This document shows, piece by piece, positions 24,324 to 32,168 of a stretch of DNA of 52,434 nt. This stretch comes from Gammaproteobacteria bacterium (GTDB lineage: Bacteria > Pseudomonadota > Gammaproteobacteria > Pseudomonadales > Azotimanducaceae), in contig JAHEEG010000001.1 of assembly GCA_024640825.1 (NCBI GenBank), forward strand, positions 34,933 through 87,366, read 5' to 3'. The notes below the pieces were generated by a model. That model was not told the origin of the DNA and did not search any database. It saw only the letters and a list, made by a program, of their open reading frames with translations. Both the position numbers and the translations under genes were made by a program. How positions within the stretch are numbered: the first letter of the stretch is position 1; every line of letters begins with the position of its first letter.

Positions 24324-25388
24324 TTGGACTCACTTTTTCTAGCCAACCTCAGCTCGCCCCCACTGCTGTTCTTCTTTCTCGGAGCAGCGGCAGCCTTTCT
24401 CCGTTCGGACCTTGAAATACCTACTCAAATCGCGAAGTTTCTATCGCTGTATCTGCTGTTCGCCATAGGTTTCAAAGGCGGCGTCGCGCTGGCGGAAAGC
24501 TCGCTGGACGCTACGGTTTGGCAGGGGCTTCTAGCTGCCGTCGCGCTGTCCGTCGTGATCCCCCTGCTCGTCTTCTTCCTGCTCTCAAGACGTCTGCCTG
24601 CCGCGGACGCGGCCGCCGTCGCGGCCACCTACGGTTCCGTCAGCGCGGTGACCTTCGTTACCTGTACCGCCTACCTAGATACCAGCAACATCGCCTGGAG
24701 CGGCCACCTGGTCGCCGCGATGGCGCTCATGGAATCCCCTGCCATTATTGTGGGCATCCTGCTCTACCGATTGAAGATTGCAGAGCGCGCAAAAGCCGCC
24801 GAAGCGGCAAAAGGTCCCGAGGCGGTATTGGGTGCCGGCGCGGGCAACAGCTACGATTCGGACGGGATATCCTGGAGAGAGCTGCTGCGGGAAAGCTGTC
24901 TGAACGGGTCGGTCTTCCTCATCGTCGGCAGCATGATCATCGGTGCCGTAACGGGCAGCCGCGGAATGGCCCAGATCCATGGCTTCGTCGGCGAGCTCTT
25001 CATCGGCATGCTGTGTCTGTTCCTGCTCGACATGGGGATCGTTGCTGCCAGGCGCCTGCAGGAGCTCGGATCGAACTCACGTCGCACGGATGCACCGCTT
25101 CCGCTGGTCCGACTGATGATTTACGCCATCGTGCTGCCCATCGGCAACGCGGTGCTGGCGGGAACCCTGGCTCTGCTGCTGAACCTGCCCGAGGGCGACG
25201 CGTTGCTCCTAACCATCCTCGGCGCCAGCGCTTCCTACATCGCGGTTCCCGCGGCGCTGCGCCTGGCACTTCCAGAGGCCAGCCCGAGCATCTATCTTCC
25301 AATGTCTCTGGCGATCACCTTTCCATTCAACCTTCTGGTGGGTATCCCCCTTTATCATCAGGTACTGAGATGGGCCCTCAGCACCTAG
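24324..25388 (+). CDS. sbtA: SbtA-like sodium-dependent bicarbonate transporter
   Basis: 354 aa with about ten membrane segments in two inverted halves separated by a charged cytosolic linker (AERAKAAEAAKGPEAVLGAGAGN). Family features: FFFLGAAAAFLRSDLEIP at the start, FLSLYLLFAIGFKGG, VAATYGSVSAVTFVTCTAYLD, MALMESPAIIVGILLYR in half one; ESCLNGSVFLIVGSMIIG, FIGMLCLFLLDMGIVAARRL and LLTILGASASYIAVPAALRLALPEASPSIYLPMSL in half two. These match the SbtA/DUF897 family, Na+-HCO3- symporters first known from cyanobacteria. The start is TTG at 24324, 5 bp after purE, giving a normal-length protein. sbtB follows 13 bp downstream. Bicarbonate as substrate is inferred. Confidence 0.88.
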   Translation: MDSLFLANLSSPPLLFFFLGAAAAFLRSDLEIPTQIAKFLSLYLLFAIGFKGGVALAESSLDATVWQGLLAAVALSVVIPLLVFFLLSRRLPAADAAAVAATYGSVSAVTFVTCTAYLDTSNIAWSGHLVAAMALMESPAIIVGILLYRLKIAERAKAAEAAKGPEAVLGAGAGNSYDSDGISWRELLRESCLNGSVFLIVGSMIIGAVTGSRGMAQIHGFVGELFIGMLCLFLLDMGIVAARRLQELGSNSRRTDAPLPLVRLMIYAIVLPIGNAVLAGTLALLLNLPEGDALLLTILGASASYIAVPAALRLALPEASPSIYLPMSLAITFPFNLLVGIPLYHQVLRWALST

Positions 25389-25401
25389 TCCAGGAAGCAC
25401 T

Positions 25402-25698
25402 ATGAAAGCCTGCAAGCGAGTTGAAATCGTCATAGAAGAAGCGCTGTCGGGGCGCATGGCTGGCCGTCTGGATGAACTGGGCGCACCCGGCTACACGCTC
25501 ATTCCCCGCGCCAGCGGCCGCGGTGATCGAGGCTTACGCCGAGGTGATGATCCAACGGGAACCCTCACGAACTGCGTTTTCATCATCGCCTGCGATGACG
25601 ACGAGACGGTCCAGCGGATAGTCGACGGCGTTCGCACACTCTTGTCCCGTTCCGGCGGCATCTGCCTGGTCTCCGACGCGCTCTGGGTGCGGCATTAA
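25402..25698 (+). CDS. sbtB: PII-like protein SbtB
   Basis: 98 aa ferredoxin-like PII fold: MKACKRVEIVIEEALSGRMAGRLDELGAPGYTLIPRASGRGDRG..., then CVFIIACDDDETVQRIVDGVRTLLSRSGGICLVSDALWV. The beta-alpha-beta repeats and the GRGDRG loop region match the PII-like SbtB proteins, which bind adenine nucleotides (cAMP, AMP, ATP) and bind SbtA to control bicarbonate uptake. The gene sits 13 bp after sbtA. There is no canonical PII uridylylation Tyr loop. A regulatory role on SbtA is inferred by family and position. Confidence 0.85.
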   Translation: MKACKRVEIVIEEALSGRMAGRLDELGAPGYTLIPRASGRGDRGLRRGDDPTGTLTNCVFIIACDDDETVQRIVDGVRTLLSRSGGICLVSDALWVRH

Positions 25699-25773
25699 CC
25701 GCAGCAGCACCCAACGCGACACGGCGACCTCCGAGGCTGCGCCGCCGCGACGCGGCAGACGCAGCCGCCGGAG

Positions 25774-27054
25774 TTACCCTGCCGGTTCCGGCACCGGCTT
25801 CTGCTCTTCTTTCTGCTCTTGTTTCTGCTCTTGTTTCTGCTCTTGTTTCTGCAAGGCAACCTCGGCTCTGGCCGCCAGTATCAACGGAACGATCAGCACG
25901 ACGAAGATTACCAGCGTTCCGAAAGCCAGCAACCACAGTGTCGTGCTCATGCCCCACAGATCAAAGGTGTAGCCAATCCAGGGGCCAGTGACCACGAAAG
26001 CCCCTCGGAAACCGAAGCTCGCCAGCGAGTTGGCCGTGGCCCGGTACTCGCCGGGCACCCGGCTGTTGAGCGCATCGCGCAGAATTACCAGGCCAACGCC
26101 GCGTGCCACCCAGAACGTCATGCTGGCCGCGTAGGCACCCAGCGGCCCCAGCAGATCGAGCCCGACATACCCCAGCATCGGCGCAAGACCTATGAACACC
26201 AGCACACCAGAGGTGCCGAAGCGCTCCTCGGCGATATGGGCCCAGCGTCCGGCCAGCGCCGCCGCCAGGCTCAATACCGCCCAGAGATAGCCGAAATGGC
26301 TGATGCCGACACCCTGCAGGTCCCACAGCTTCTGCAACAGCCAAACCGCGTAGAAGGTCGTCAGGCTCCAGATGCACAGGGTCAGCAGAACAAGCACCAT
26401 CACCCGGCTGTGACCAACGAGATAACGGCAGATACGCCACATATTCTGCAGATGACCCGACTGTTCCAGGCGCCGTCCAGGCGGTTCTACCAGGCCGAAG
26501 GCCAGTAGCAAAGGAATCCAGCCGACCACCGCCTGAACATAAACCGCCAGCTCCATGGACCACAGCAGCAGCAGGCTGCAGGTCACCGCCGCTGCGGCTT
26601 CTGACAGCGTACGAACCGCATACAGGCGCCCAACCACCTGCCGCTGCTCATGTTCGCCACGCTGCAACGCCAGCTCGGTATCGTAAAGAATGGCGATATC
26701 GGCACCGGAAATCAGGCTGTGGCTGATGGCCAGGGCAAGCTCGAAAGCAGCCAGGCCCCAGAACCCGTCAGCAACCACCAGCAGGCTGTTGCCGAAACCG
26801 GCGAAGACCGCTCCGACGATCAGCGTCTGTCGCCTGCCGATAAGATCAGCCACGTATCCCGACGGAACTTCAGTAACCAGCACCGCCAGGCCGAAGAGCG
26901 CCTGCAGGGAGAAAACTTCCTGCATGGACAACCCTTTCGACTGAAAGAATGGCACCGCGACGGGCATGATCACCAGGAAAACCTGGAAGAACGCCAGAAT
27001 AAGCGTGGTGCGCAGGTTGCGCGTCAGTCTGTCATCGGTGTGTAGCCGAGACAT
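25774..27054 (-). CDS. MFS transporter with repetitive KQEQ tail
   Basis: 426 aa with about twelve membrane helices. The loop between helices 2 and 3 has the MFS signature in the form VTEVPSGYVADLIGRRQTLI. The start at 27054 has GGGAGAG before it. Substrate unknown; the general pattern resembles small-molecule exporters. The cytoplasmic C-terminus ends ALQKQEQKQEQKQEQKEEQKPVPEPAG-like, four units of KQEQ encoded by a 12-bp tandem repeat, not part of the family fold and probably a slippage product. A folded leader with a terminator lies between 27280 and the start, so expression may be attenuated. Confidence 0.88.
   Translation of the reverse strand: MSRLHTDDRLTRNLRTTLILAFFQVFLVIMPVAVPFFQSKGLSMQEVFSLQALFGLAVLVTEVPSGYVADLIGRRQTLIVGAVFAGFGNSLLVVADGFWGLAAFELALAISHSLISGADIAILYDTELALQRGEHEQRQVVGRLYAVRTLSEAAAAVTCSLLLLWSMELAVYVQAVVGWIPLLLAFGLVEPPGRRLEQSGHLQNMWRICRYLVGHSRVMVLVLLTLCIWSLTTFYAVWLLQKLWDLQGVGISHFGYLWAVLSLAAALAGRWAHIAEERFGTSGVLVFIGLAPMLGYVGLDLLGPLGAYAASMTFWVARGVGLVILRDALNSRVPGEYRATANSLASFGFRGAFVVTGPWIGYTFDLWGMSTTLWLLAFGTLVIFVVLIVPLILAARAEVALQKQEQKQEQKQEQKEEQKPVPEPAG
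25801..25848. repeat. 12-bp tandem repeat, 4 copies (CTGCTCTTGTTT)
   Basis: Four head-to-tail copies of a 12-bp unit (the first with one change) lie in the last codons of the MFS gene and encode the KQEQ repeats of its tail. The in-frame 12-bp length keeps the reading frame whatever the copy number. Confidence 0.95.
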
Positions 27055-27290
27055 CGCTACTCTCCCATCGGTCGCTTCCTTTTGCTTGCGACTTCGGGGC
27101 CCGAAAACGAAAAAACCCCGAAGGCTTGCGGCTCTTCGGGGTTTCTCTGAATGCTCGACGCTGTCTCAGAAAGTCATCCGCTGGAGCCGTGTCCTCCTCG
27201 CGCAGAGGTCGCCACCATGTGGTCCCCGTGCAGGGCGCAAGGGACCGCCAGGGCATAAGCCCGGGTGGTGATCTGTGTTTTCCAATCAAA
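27055..27290 (-). promoter_or_regulatory. Folded leader with intrinsic terminator before MFS gene
   Basis: Minus-strand reading from about 27280 shows nested stems: CACCA...TGGTG enclosing GGGC-TTAT-GCCC and GGTCCC...GGGACC, then CCTC-TGCGC-GAGG. These are followed by a strong intrinsic terminator: AAACCCCGAA / TTCGGGGTTT (27144-27135 with 27122-27113) and a T-rich tract. The terminator could simply end the hydrolase transcript (stop 27358), or form an attenuator for the MFS gene that starts 58 bp later. It matches none of the riboswitch consensus patterns I can recall. The terminator is well supported; the regulatory role is inference. Confidence 0.5.
27109..27146 (-). terminator. Rho-independent terminator
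   Basis: A 10-bp perfect stem (AAACCCCGAA with TTCGGGGTTT) and a 12-nt loop, followed on the minus strand by TTTTTTCGTTTT. It lies downstream of the alpha/beta hydrolase and upstream of the MFS gene. Confidence 0.85.
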
Positions 27291-27357
27291 GAAAATCATT
27301 CGGCCGCTCGTGCAGATTTCATGAGGCGCGGAATCTTGCGCCCGACCTCCGAACCTG

Positions 27358-28152
27358 TCAAGACGCGGGCTGCGAATCGAGGAATTCCATCACAGCCGCG
27401 TTGAATGCCAGCGGATTTTCGAAGTATGGGGAATGCCCGGAGTCCACCTCCACCACCCTGACGTCCGGCAGATACCCGGCCAGCTCGCGCAGGACCTCGG
27501 GTGGCCAGATGAGATCCTTGCTCGAAGTCACGATCAGCACCGGCAGATTGAGCGAGGACGCAGAATCCAGGGGTACGAAGCTTTCAGGCTCGAATAGTTT
27601 CTGCAGAGCGCCGCGGCTTGCAAACGCGACGATGTTGAATGCGGAAAGCTCCTGATAGAGGAACGCGCCTGTAGGGTTCCGCCGCGGATAGTCTGACGCG
27701 AGCGCGGGGGTCAGCGCGCCCGCCGCTCTGGCCCGGGCGTCCATGGTTCGCATGCTCTCCATGCCGGACGGTAGCGCTATCCCGCCGATGGTATCCGACA
27801 GCACCAGGGAGCGGACCCGATCGGGATGCTTCAGCGCCATCCGCACCCCGGTCCAGCCGCCCATGGACTGGCAGACGAAATGCGCGTTGGAAACGTGCGC
27901 GGCATCGAGCACAGCAATGGCATCGTCCGCAAAGGCTTCAACTTGAAACTGATCCGGGGTGCACGGCGACCGGCCGAAACCTCGATGATCGTGGGCCAGA
28001 CAACGGTATGTGTCAGCAAAGACCGGTATCTGCTGCCACCAGCTGGTGCTGTTACCGCCCGCGCCGTGGCAGAAAAAGATCACCTCACGGCCGCTACCGG
28101 TATCGGTGTAGTAGATGTCGACAGGGGAATCTGGCTTTGTCGCGAAGGCCAC
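27358..28152 (-). CDS. Alpha/beta hydrolase family protein
   Basis: 264 aa. It has the oxyanion-hole motif FFCHGAGGNSTSWW, DHRGFGRS, the nucleophile elbow VCQSMGGW (Ser in C-x-S-x-G), an acidic residue in VTSSKDLIWPP and the catalytic His in VDSGHSPYFENP. Length and layout match small esterase, C-C hydrolase or lactonase-type enzymes; the substrate cannot be named. It lies 3 bp downstream of a DUF899 remnant on the same strand, so it probably uses the same promoter. The nearby lipid and F420 genes give a hint of a degradative role but no proof. Confidence 0.88.
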   Translation of the reverse strand: MAFATKPDSPVDIYYTDTGSGREVIFFCHGAGGNSTSWWQQIPVFADTYRCLAHDHRGFGRSPCTPDQFQVEAFADDAIAVLDAAHVSNAHFVCQSMGGWTGVRMALKHPDRVRSLVLSDTIGGIALPSGMESMRTMDARARAAGALTPALASDYPRRNPTGAFLYQELSAFNIVAFASRGALQKLFEPESFVPLDSASSLNLPVLIVTSSKDLIWPPEVLRELAGYLPDVRVVEVDSGHSPYFENPLAFNAAVMEFLDSQPAS

Positions 28153-28155
28153 GGG

Positions 28156-28356
28156 CTACTCCTGATAGGTCAGCGATGGAAAGAACGTCCCTCGGCCTTC
28201 CGGCCTCAGGTCCAAGTGGTTCCACAGCGGGAAAAGCAAATCCAGGTGCCACGGGTGCCAGGGCGAATCGGCAAATTACATCTCGGAACACCAGAAATGA
28301 TGCACCTGTCCGTCGCGACGGATAAACACGTTGCACACGGGAAGCTGAATGCTCAT
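28156..28356 (-). pseudogene. Truncated DUF899 (thioredoxin-like) C-terminal fragment
   Basis: From an ATG at 28356 with a GGGGAGGG before it the frame reads MSIQLPVCNVFIRRDGQVHHFW then CSEM, a TAA stop, and continues FADSPWHPWHLDLLFPLW then NHLDLRPEGRGTFFPSLTYQE to a TAG at 28156. The pattern of a beta strand, RRDGxxHHFW.SE, D.LFPLWN.LDL.PEGRG closely matches the C-terminal end of DUF899 thioredoxin-like proteins (about 220-260 aa). The N-terminal three quarters are missing (a stop lies just upstream and the aminotransferase begins at 28480), and a TAA interrupts the frame. It therefore looks like a decaying gene remnant; TAA rules out selenocysteine decoding. Confidence 0.6.
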
Positions 28357-28479
28357 ACGTTACCCTCCCCACCCACGATATTCCGGCAGTACCTGCATGC
28401 TACGATACTCCAATCCGAGACCCCAGATGAGCAACGATGAGCTGGGCTGATTCTCATCTCGCTGGAGCCCGAAATCGGC

Positions 28480-29634
28480 ATGAGCAATCTCAACTACGAC
28501 TTCGGCAGCGGGCGGGCTGACCCGGATACTTTTCCTGTCGAGGCTCTGAAAGCCGCAGCGCTGCGAGCGATCGAAGAAGAAGCCGTTGCCCTGACTCGTT
28601 ACCCCGGACCCCTCGGTCATCGCGGCCTTCGCGAGGCCATGGCCAGGCGGGAACAGGAGCGGGAGGGAATTGCCGTCGATCCGGACCAGATCGTCCTGAC
28701 CAACGGTTCCATGCAGGCCGTAACCCTGGCCGCGCAGACCCTGCAGGAGGCGCCGGGCGACACTGTCATCGTCGAAGAATTCAGCTACCCGGGCACGCTG
28801 TCCGCCTATCGTTCCCTCAAGTTTCGCATGGAAGGCATACCTGTCTCGGAGACAGGCATGCGCCTGGACGCGCTGGAAAAACGCCTGCACAGGCTGGCGC
28901 AGGAGGGGCGCCAGGCAAAGTTCATCTATACCATCAGCACGTATCAGAACCCGACCGGGGCTACCATGCCGAAAGCTGAGCGACTGGGACTGATCGCGCT
29001 GGCCCGGCATTTCCGGGTGCCGGTGGTAGAAGACAACTGCTACGCGGACGTGCACTACGAGGGCCCCGTCGAGCCTGCGCTGTACAGCCTGGACGACAGC
29101 CCGGCGCAGATCTACATCTGCTCACTATCAAAAATTCTCGGGCCCGGCCTTCGCCTTGGCTATCTCATCGCCCGCCCGCCAGTGTTAGAAAGGGTGCTTG
29201 AACACCGCAACGACGCGGGCGGTAATCTGCTGGCAGCGGCCATCGCAGCGGTGTTCTACGAGAACGGCATCTGGCAGCACGCGGCAATTACCAACGCCGC
29301 CCTGAAGGTGAAACGCGACCTCCTGCTCGTTGGGCTGGCGGACGAGCTCTCGGACACTTGCCGCTGGTCCACGCCGGCCGGCGGCCTGTTCGTATGGGTG
29401 CGCCTGCCGGAGGACGTCGATCGAAGAAAGCTCTGGCAACTGAGCCAGTCCCGGGGGGTGAGCTACCTGCCGGGCTCATCCTTTCACGTGGCGGCAGCGG
29501 ACGTGCCCTATCTGCGGCTGGCCTTTGGCCATCTCTGCCAGGCGGAGATCAGCGACGGTGTCAGCGTGCTGGCAAAGTGCATTCGGGAATCACGGCAGAG
29601 CAACGCGCCCATAGACTTCGACAGCCTTTTCTAG
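28480..29634 (+). CDS. PLP-dependent aminotransferase, class I/II fold
   Basis: 384 aa fold-type I aminotransferase. Motifs: LTRYPGPLGHRGLREAMARR, QIVLTNGSMQAVTLAAQTL, VEEFSYPGTLSAYRSL, YTISTYQNPTGATMPKAERLGLIALARHFRVPVVEDNCYADVHY (Asn and Asp/Tyr contacts of PLP), SLSKILGPGLRLGYLIA (PLP-binding Lys) and a C-terminal STPAGGLFVWVRLP. The pattern resembles the 2-aminoadipate/branched-chain (LysN, MocR-domain-like) group, but without a helix-turn-helix domain. The amino donor is unknown. It is divergent from the DUF899 remnant and hydrolase. Its downstream neighbour is convergent. Confidence 0.9.
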   Translation: MSNLNYDFGSGRADPDTFPVEALKAAALRAIEEEAVALTRYPGPLGHRGLREAMARREQEREGIAVDPDQIVLTNGSMQAVTLAAQTLQEAPGDTVIVEEFSYPGTLSAYRSLKFRMEGIPVSETGMRLDALEKRLHRLAQEGRQAKFIYTISTYQNPTGATMPKAERLGLIALARHFRVPVVEDNCYADVHYEGPVEPALYSLDDSPAQIYICSLSKILGPGLRLGYLIARPPVLERVLEHRNDAGGNLLAAAIAAVFYENGIWQHAAITNAALKVKRDLLLVGLADELSDTCRWSTPAGGLFVWVRLPEDVDRRKLWQLSQSRGVSYLPGSSFHVAAADVPYLRLAFGHLCQAEISDGVSVLAKCIRESRQSNAPIDFDSLF

Positions 29635-29672
29635 GCCGGCAGAAGTCAACCGGTCACAAGCGAGCCACGCTT

Positions 29673-30059
29673 TCAGGCAGAGGGACGCCGACCCTTCACC
29701 AACCCCCGGATGCGATCCATGAAGGTGTCGTACTTGAGATCGGTGAACTCTCCAGCATCGAGATATATACCGCCGCAGTTGCTGCAGGTCTCGTACCAGA
29801 TGTGGAACTGCTTTTCGTCCATGGTCTTATCCATGTCAATGCCGCACTCCGGACACTTGATATCATCGAGCTTGTTAAGCGCCTGACCGACTTTCGGGTC
29901 ACCGGAATCGAGCACGGCTTCGGACATCCACTCCCGCTTCATTTCCAGCAGCACCTCGGGTTTGCACCAGAGGCCGCCACAGTCCGAGCATCGGTTCACG
30001 GTAATCTTGCGTCCGTAGGTTTTCTGTTCCAGGGTGCCTGGGCATTTTGGACATCGCAT
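29673..30059 (-). CDS. zf-TFIIB-type zinc-ribbon protein
   Basis: 128 aa with two similar halves, each carrying zinc-ribbon cysteines: MRCPKCPGTLEQ...VNRCSDCGGLWC and IKCPECGIDMDKT...YETCSNCGGIYLDAGEF. These CPxC...CxxCGGxWxD pairs are the zf-TFIIB (PF13453) hallmark. The start ATG at 30059 places the first ribbon at residue 3. Basic tail RGLVKGRRPSA. The family is of unknown role, often single-gene. It is 11 bp downstream of the PPOX gene and probably co-transcribed with it. Confidence 0.85.
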   Translation of the reverse strand: MRCPKCPGTLEQKTYGRKITVNRCSDCGGLWCKPEVLLEMKREWMSEAVLDSGDPKVGQALNKLDDIKCPECGIDMDKTMDEKQFHIWYETCSNCGGIYLDAGEFTDLKYDTFMDRIRGLVKGRRPSA

Positions 30060-30070
30060 GTCGGCTTCTC

Positions 30071-30574
30071 CTAACGGCTGAACTTGGTATCCGGCTTGTA
30101 GTATCGCTGGTGCCAGATGCCTTCCGGCGCCTCCCCTTCCAGCGGCATACGCCAGCTCTTCACAACGGCGTCGGCCAGCCGGAGTCGAAACAGACCCCGA
30201 GGCTGGTCGATGGTGTTCTGTATGTAATCCTCGGCGGCCTGCGCCGGGACGTATCGCCCGGCGATCCGCCGGTATAGGTCTCGCCACTGATCGTCCTCGC
30301 CGACGTCGTGCACCAGTTCGGCGCGACCCTCGGCAATGACCTTTCGGTAAGGCAGCGGCTGCTCGTCGATGCACAGCGCCACTCTAGGATCACTACGCAA
30401 ACAGCGGAACCATTCGGAATTCTCTCGCGGGGTGAAATAAATTGCACCGTCCTCGTGAAGGAACCAGATCGGGGTGACCAGAGGGCTGCCATCCTCTCGA
30501 ACCACGGCCACGCGCATGAGAACGCCTGGCTCCGCAAGAAAATCATCGCGCTCCGCGGTAGTCAGAATCGGCAT
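30071..30574 (-). CDS. PPOX-fold flavin/F420-dependent (FDOR-B-like) protein
   Basis: 167 aa split beta-barrel protein of the pyridoxamine 5'-phosphate oxidase superfamily. Seen: MPILTTAERDDFLAEPGVLMRVAVVREDGSPLVTPIWFLHEDGAIYFTPRENSEWFRCLRSDPRVALCIDEQPLPYRKVIAEGRAELV. This is the usual fold order in FDOR enzymes, which bind F420 or flavin/biliverdin. The start at 30574 is chosen because the upstream 54 codons are basic and non-family. With F420 synthesis in the genome, F420H2 use is plausible but family members with FMN cannot be excluded. It is paired with the zinc-ribbon gene and divergent from an MFS gene. Confidence 0.75.
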   Translation of the reverse strand: MPILTTAERDDFLAEPGVLMRVAVVREDGSPLVTPIWFLHEDGAIYFTPRENSEWFRCLRSDPRVALCIDEQPLPYRKVIAEGRAELVHDVGEDDQWRDLYRRIAGRYVPAQAAEDYIQNTIDQPRGLFRLRLADAVVKSWRMPLEGEAPEGIWHQRYYKPDTKFSR

Positions 30575-30734
30575 CTGGACCTCCCCCAAACCCACTTTGC
30601 CGCATCGACATCGTCGACCGGCCGTCTTGCCTGCGCGGGCCCACCCCAGGCCGGCAACCTCAGCGCCTGATGTTAGCAGATGACCGACGGGTGCTACACT
30701 CGTTCGCTTACCGTCCGGAGGAGAGGCGCCACGC

Positions 30735-32144
30735 ATGAATCAGCTGTCCCTTGCGGGGACCACTGCGGCCGGACCCTTGGGCTATCAGAGCTGGGCACTC
30801 TTTGAGTGGGCGCGTAATCCCTACGTCATCCTGGTGACGATCTACATCTTCGCCCCCTATTTCAGCGGAACCGTGGTAGGAGATCCCGTTCGCGGGCAAA
30901 CGCTGCTCGGATACGCCAACAGCGTCTCCGGCGCGCTGATCGCCGTGACCGCACCGCTGCTCGGCGCCATTGCGGACAAGAAGGGGCGGCGCAAACCCTG
31001 GATCGCCATTTTCGTCGCACTGATGGTGCCAGGCATTTTCCTGCTGTGGTATGCCGAGCCCGGGGGCGGCGGCATAGGGATCCTGCCGACCCTGGGTCTC
31101 CTTATCATCGTCGCCATCCTGTTCGAATATTCCGCTGTCTTTCACAACGCCATGCTGCCCAGCGTGGCGCCGGCAAGCAAAGTGGGCATGGTTTCCGGGC
31201 TGGCGTTGGCCTACGGCAACCTGGCGGGTCTGCTGCTTATGATATTCGTGCTCTATGCGTTCGCCCTGCCGGGGAACAGCGAGTGGTCATTCATACCCGA
31301 GCGGCCGCTTTTCGGTCTCGACCCCGCCACCGCCGAGCCGGACCGCATCGTCGGACCCATGGTGGCCCTGTGGGTTATGCTGTTCACGCTGCCTTTGGTG
31401 CTGTTCACGCCCGACGGCGCTGACGCCGGCAAGCCCATCGGCCAGGCCATCAAGGAAGGGTTGACTGAGGTGTGGCGCACGCTCCGTCAGCTGCGCCACT
31501 TTGCCAACGTCGGCCTGTATCTGATCACGCGGATGATCTTCAACGACGGCATGGCCGGGGTGCTCATTTTCGGCGGCGTTTACGCAGCGGGCACCTTCGG
31601 ATGGGGCACGACTGAGCTGCTGCTGTTCGGCATCATTACCAGCTTTTCAGCGGCCATCGGGGCGGTTCTCGGCGGCTACCTCGACGACCGCCTGGGGTCA
31701 AAGCGGGCCGTGCTGCTGGCCGTCGGCGGAACGGCGTCACTGCTGGCAGTGGGGGTCAACATTCAGCCTGACTCGATACTGTTTGTGCCTTACTCTGTTC
31801 CAAACCAGGGCGACGCCGCCATCTGGTCGCTGCCCTACTTCAACACCCTTCCCGAGATACTTTATTTCGGAAACACGCAAATTTTCGCCATGTTCATAAC
31901 GGTTGGCTTTGCCTCCGCGCGAACGATGATGGCGCGCATCGCGCCGCCGTCCATGATGACTCAGTTTTTCGGCCTGTACGCGCTGTCGGGAACCGCAACC
32001 GCGTTCCTGGCCCCGCTGCTGGTGGGCGCTTTCACCAGCACCTTTCACAGCCAGCGCGCCGGGTTCGCCTCGCTCATCATTCTGCTCAGCCTAGGCTTCG
32101 TGATGATGCTGTTCGTCCGCGAAGAGCAGGCACAGCCGGCCTGA
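30735..32144 (+). CDS. MFS transporter (UMF1/Atg22-like)
   Basis: 469 aa with about twelve membrane segments. N-terminal GPLGYQSWALFEWARNPYVILVTIYIFAPYF resembles the conserved start of UMF1/Atg22-like permeases, which export amino acids or small solutes. LLGAIADKKGRRKPWI is the MFS loop 2-3 motif; GAVLGGYLDDRLGSKRAVLL is its counterpart in the second half. Starts with CGGAGGAGAGG before the ATG at 30735. Substrate unknown. It is convergent with the acyl-CoA dehydrogenase gene 25 bp downstream. Confidence 0.87.
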   Translation: MNQLSLAGTTAAGPLGYQSWALFEWARNPYVILVTIYIFAPYFSGTVVGDPVRGQTLLGYANSVSGALIAVTAPLLGAIADKKGRRKPWIAIFVALMVPGIFLLWYAEPGGGGIGILPTLGLLIIVAILFEYSAVFHNAMLPSVAPASKVGMVSGLALAYGNLAGLLLMIFVLYAFALPGNSEWSFIPERPLFGLDPATAEPDRIVGPMVALWVMLFTLPLVLFTPDGADAGKPIGQAIKEGLTEVWRTLRQLRHFANVGLYLITRMIFNDGMAGVLIFGGVYAAGTFGWGTTELLLFGIITSFSAAIGAVLGGYLDDRLGSKRAVLLAVGGTASLLAVGVNIQPDSILFVPYSVPNQGDAAIWSLPYFNTLPEILYFGNTQIFAMFITVGFASARTMMARIAPPSMMTQFFGLYALSGTATAFLAPLLVGAFTSTFHSQRAGFASLIILLSLGFVMMLFVREEQAQPA

Positions 32145-32168
32145 AAACCGCGGAGCCCGGGCCATAGA

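Noticed and set aside
27155-27280. Known structural RNAs (4.5S, 6S, tmRNA, RNase P) for the folded segment
   Set aside because: None of their conserved core motifs was found, for example the SRP GGAAGCAGCC loop sequence.
28276-28278. TAA in the DUF899 fragment as a recoded codon
   Set aside because: Selenocysteine uses UGA, not UAA, and most of the protein is missing, so decay is simpler.
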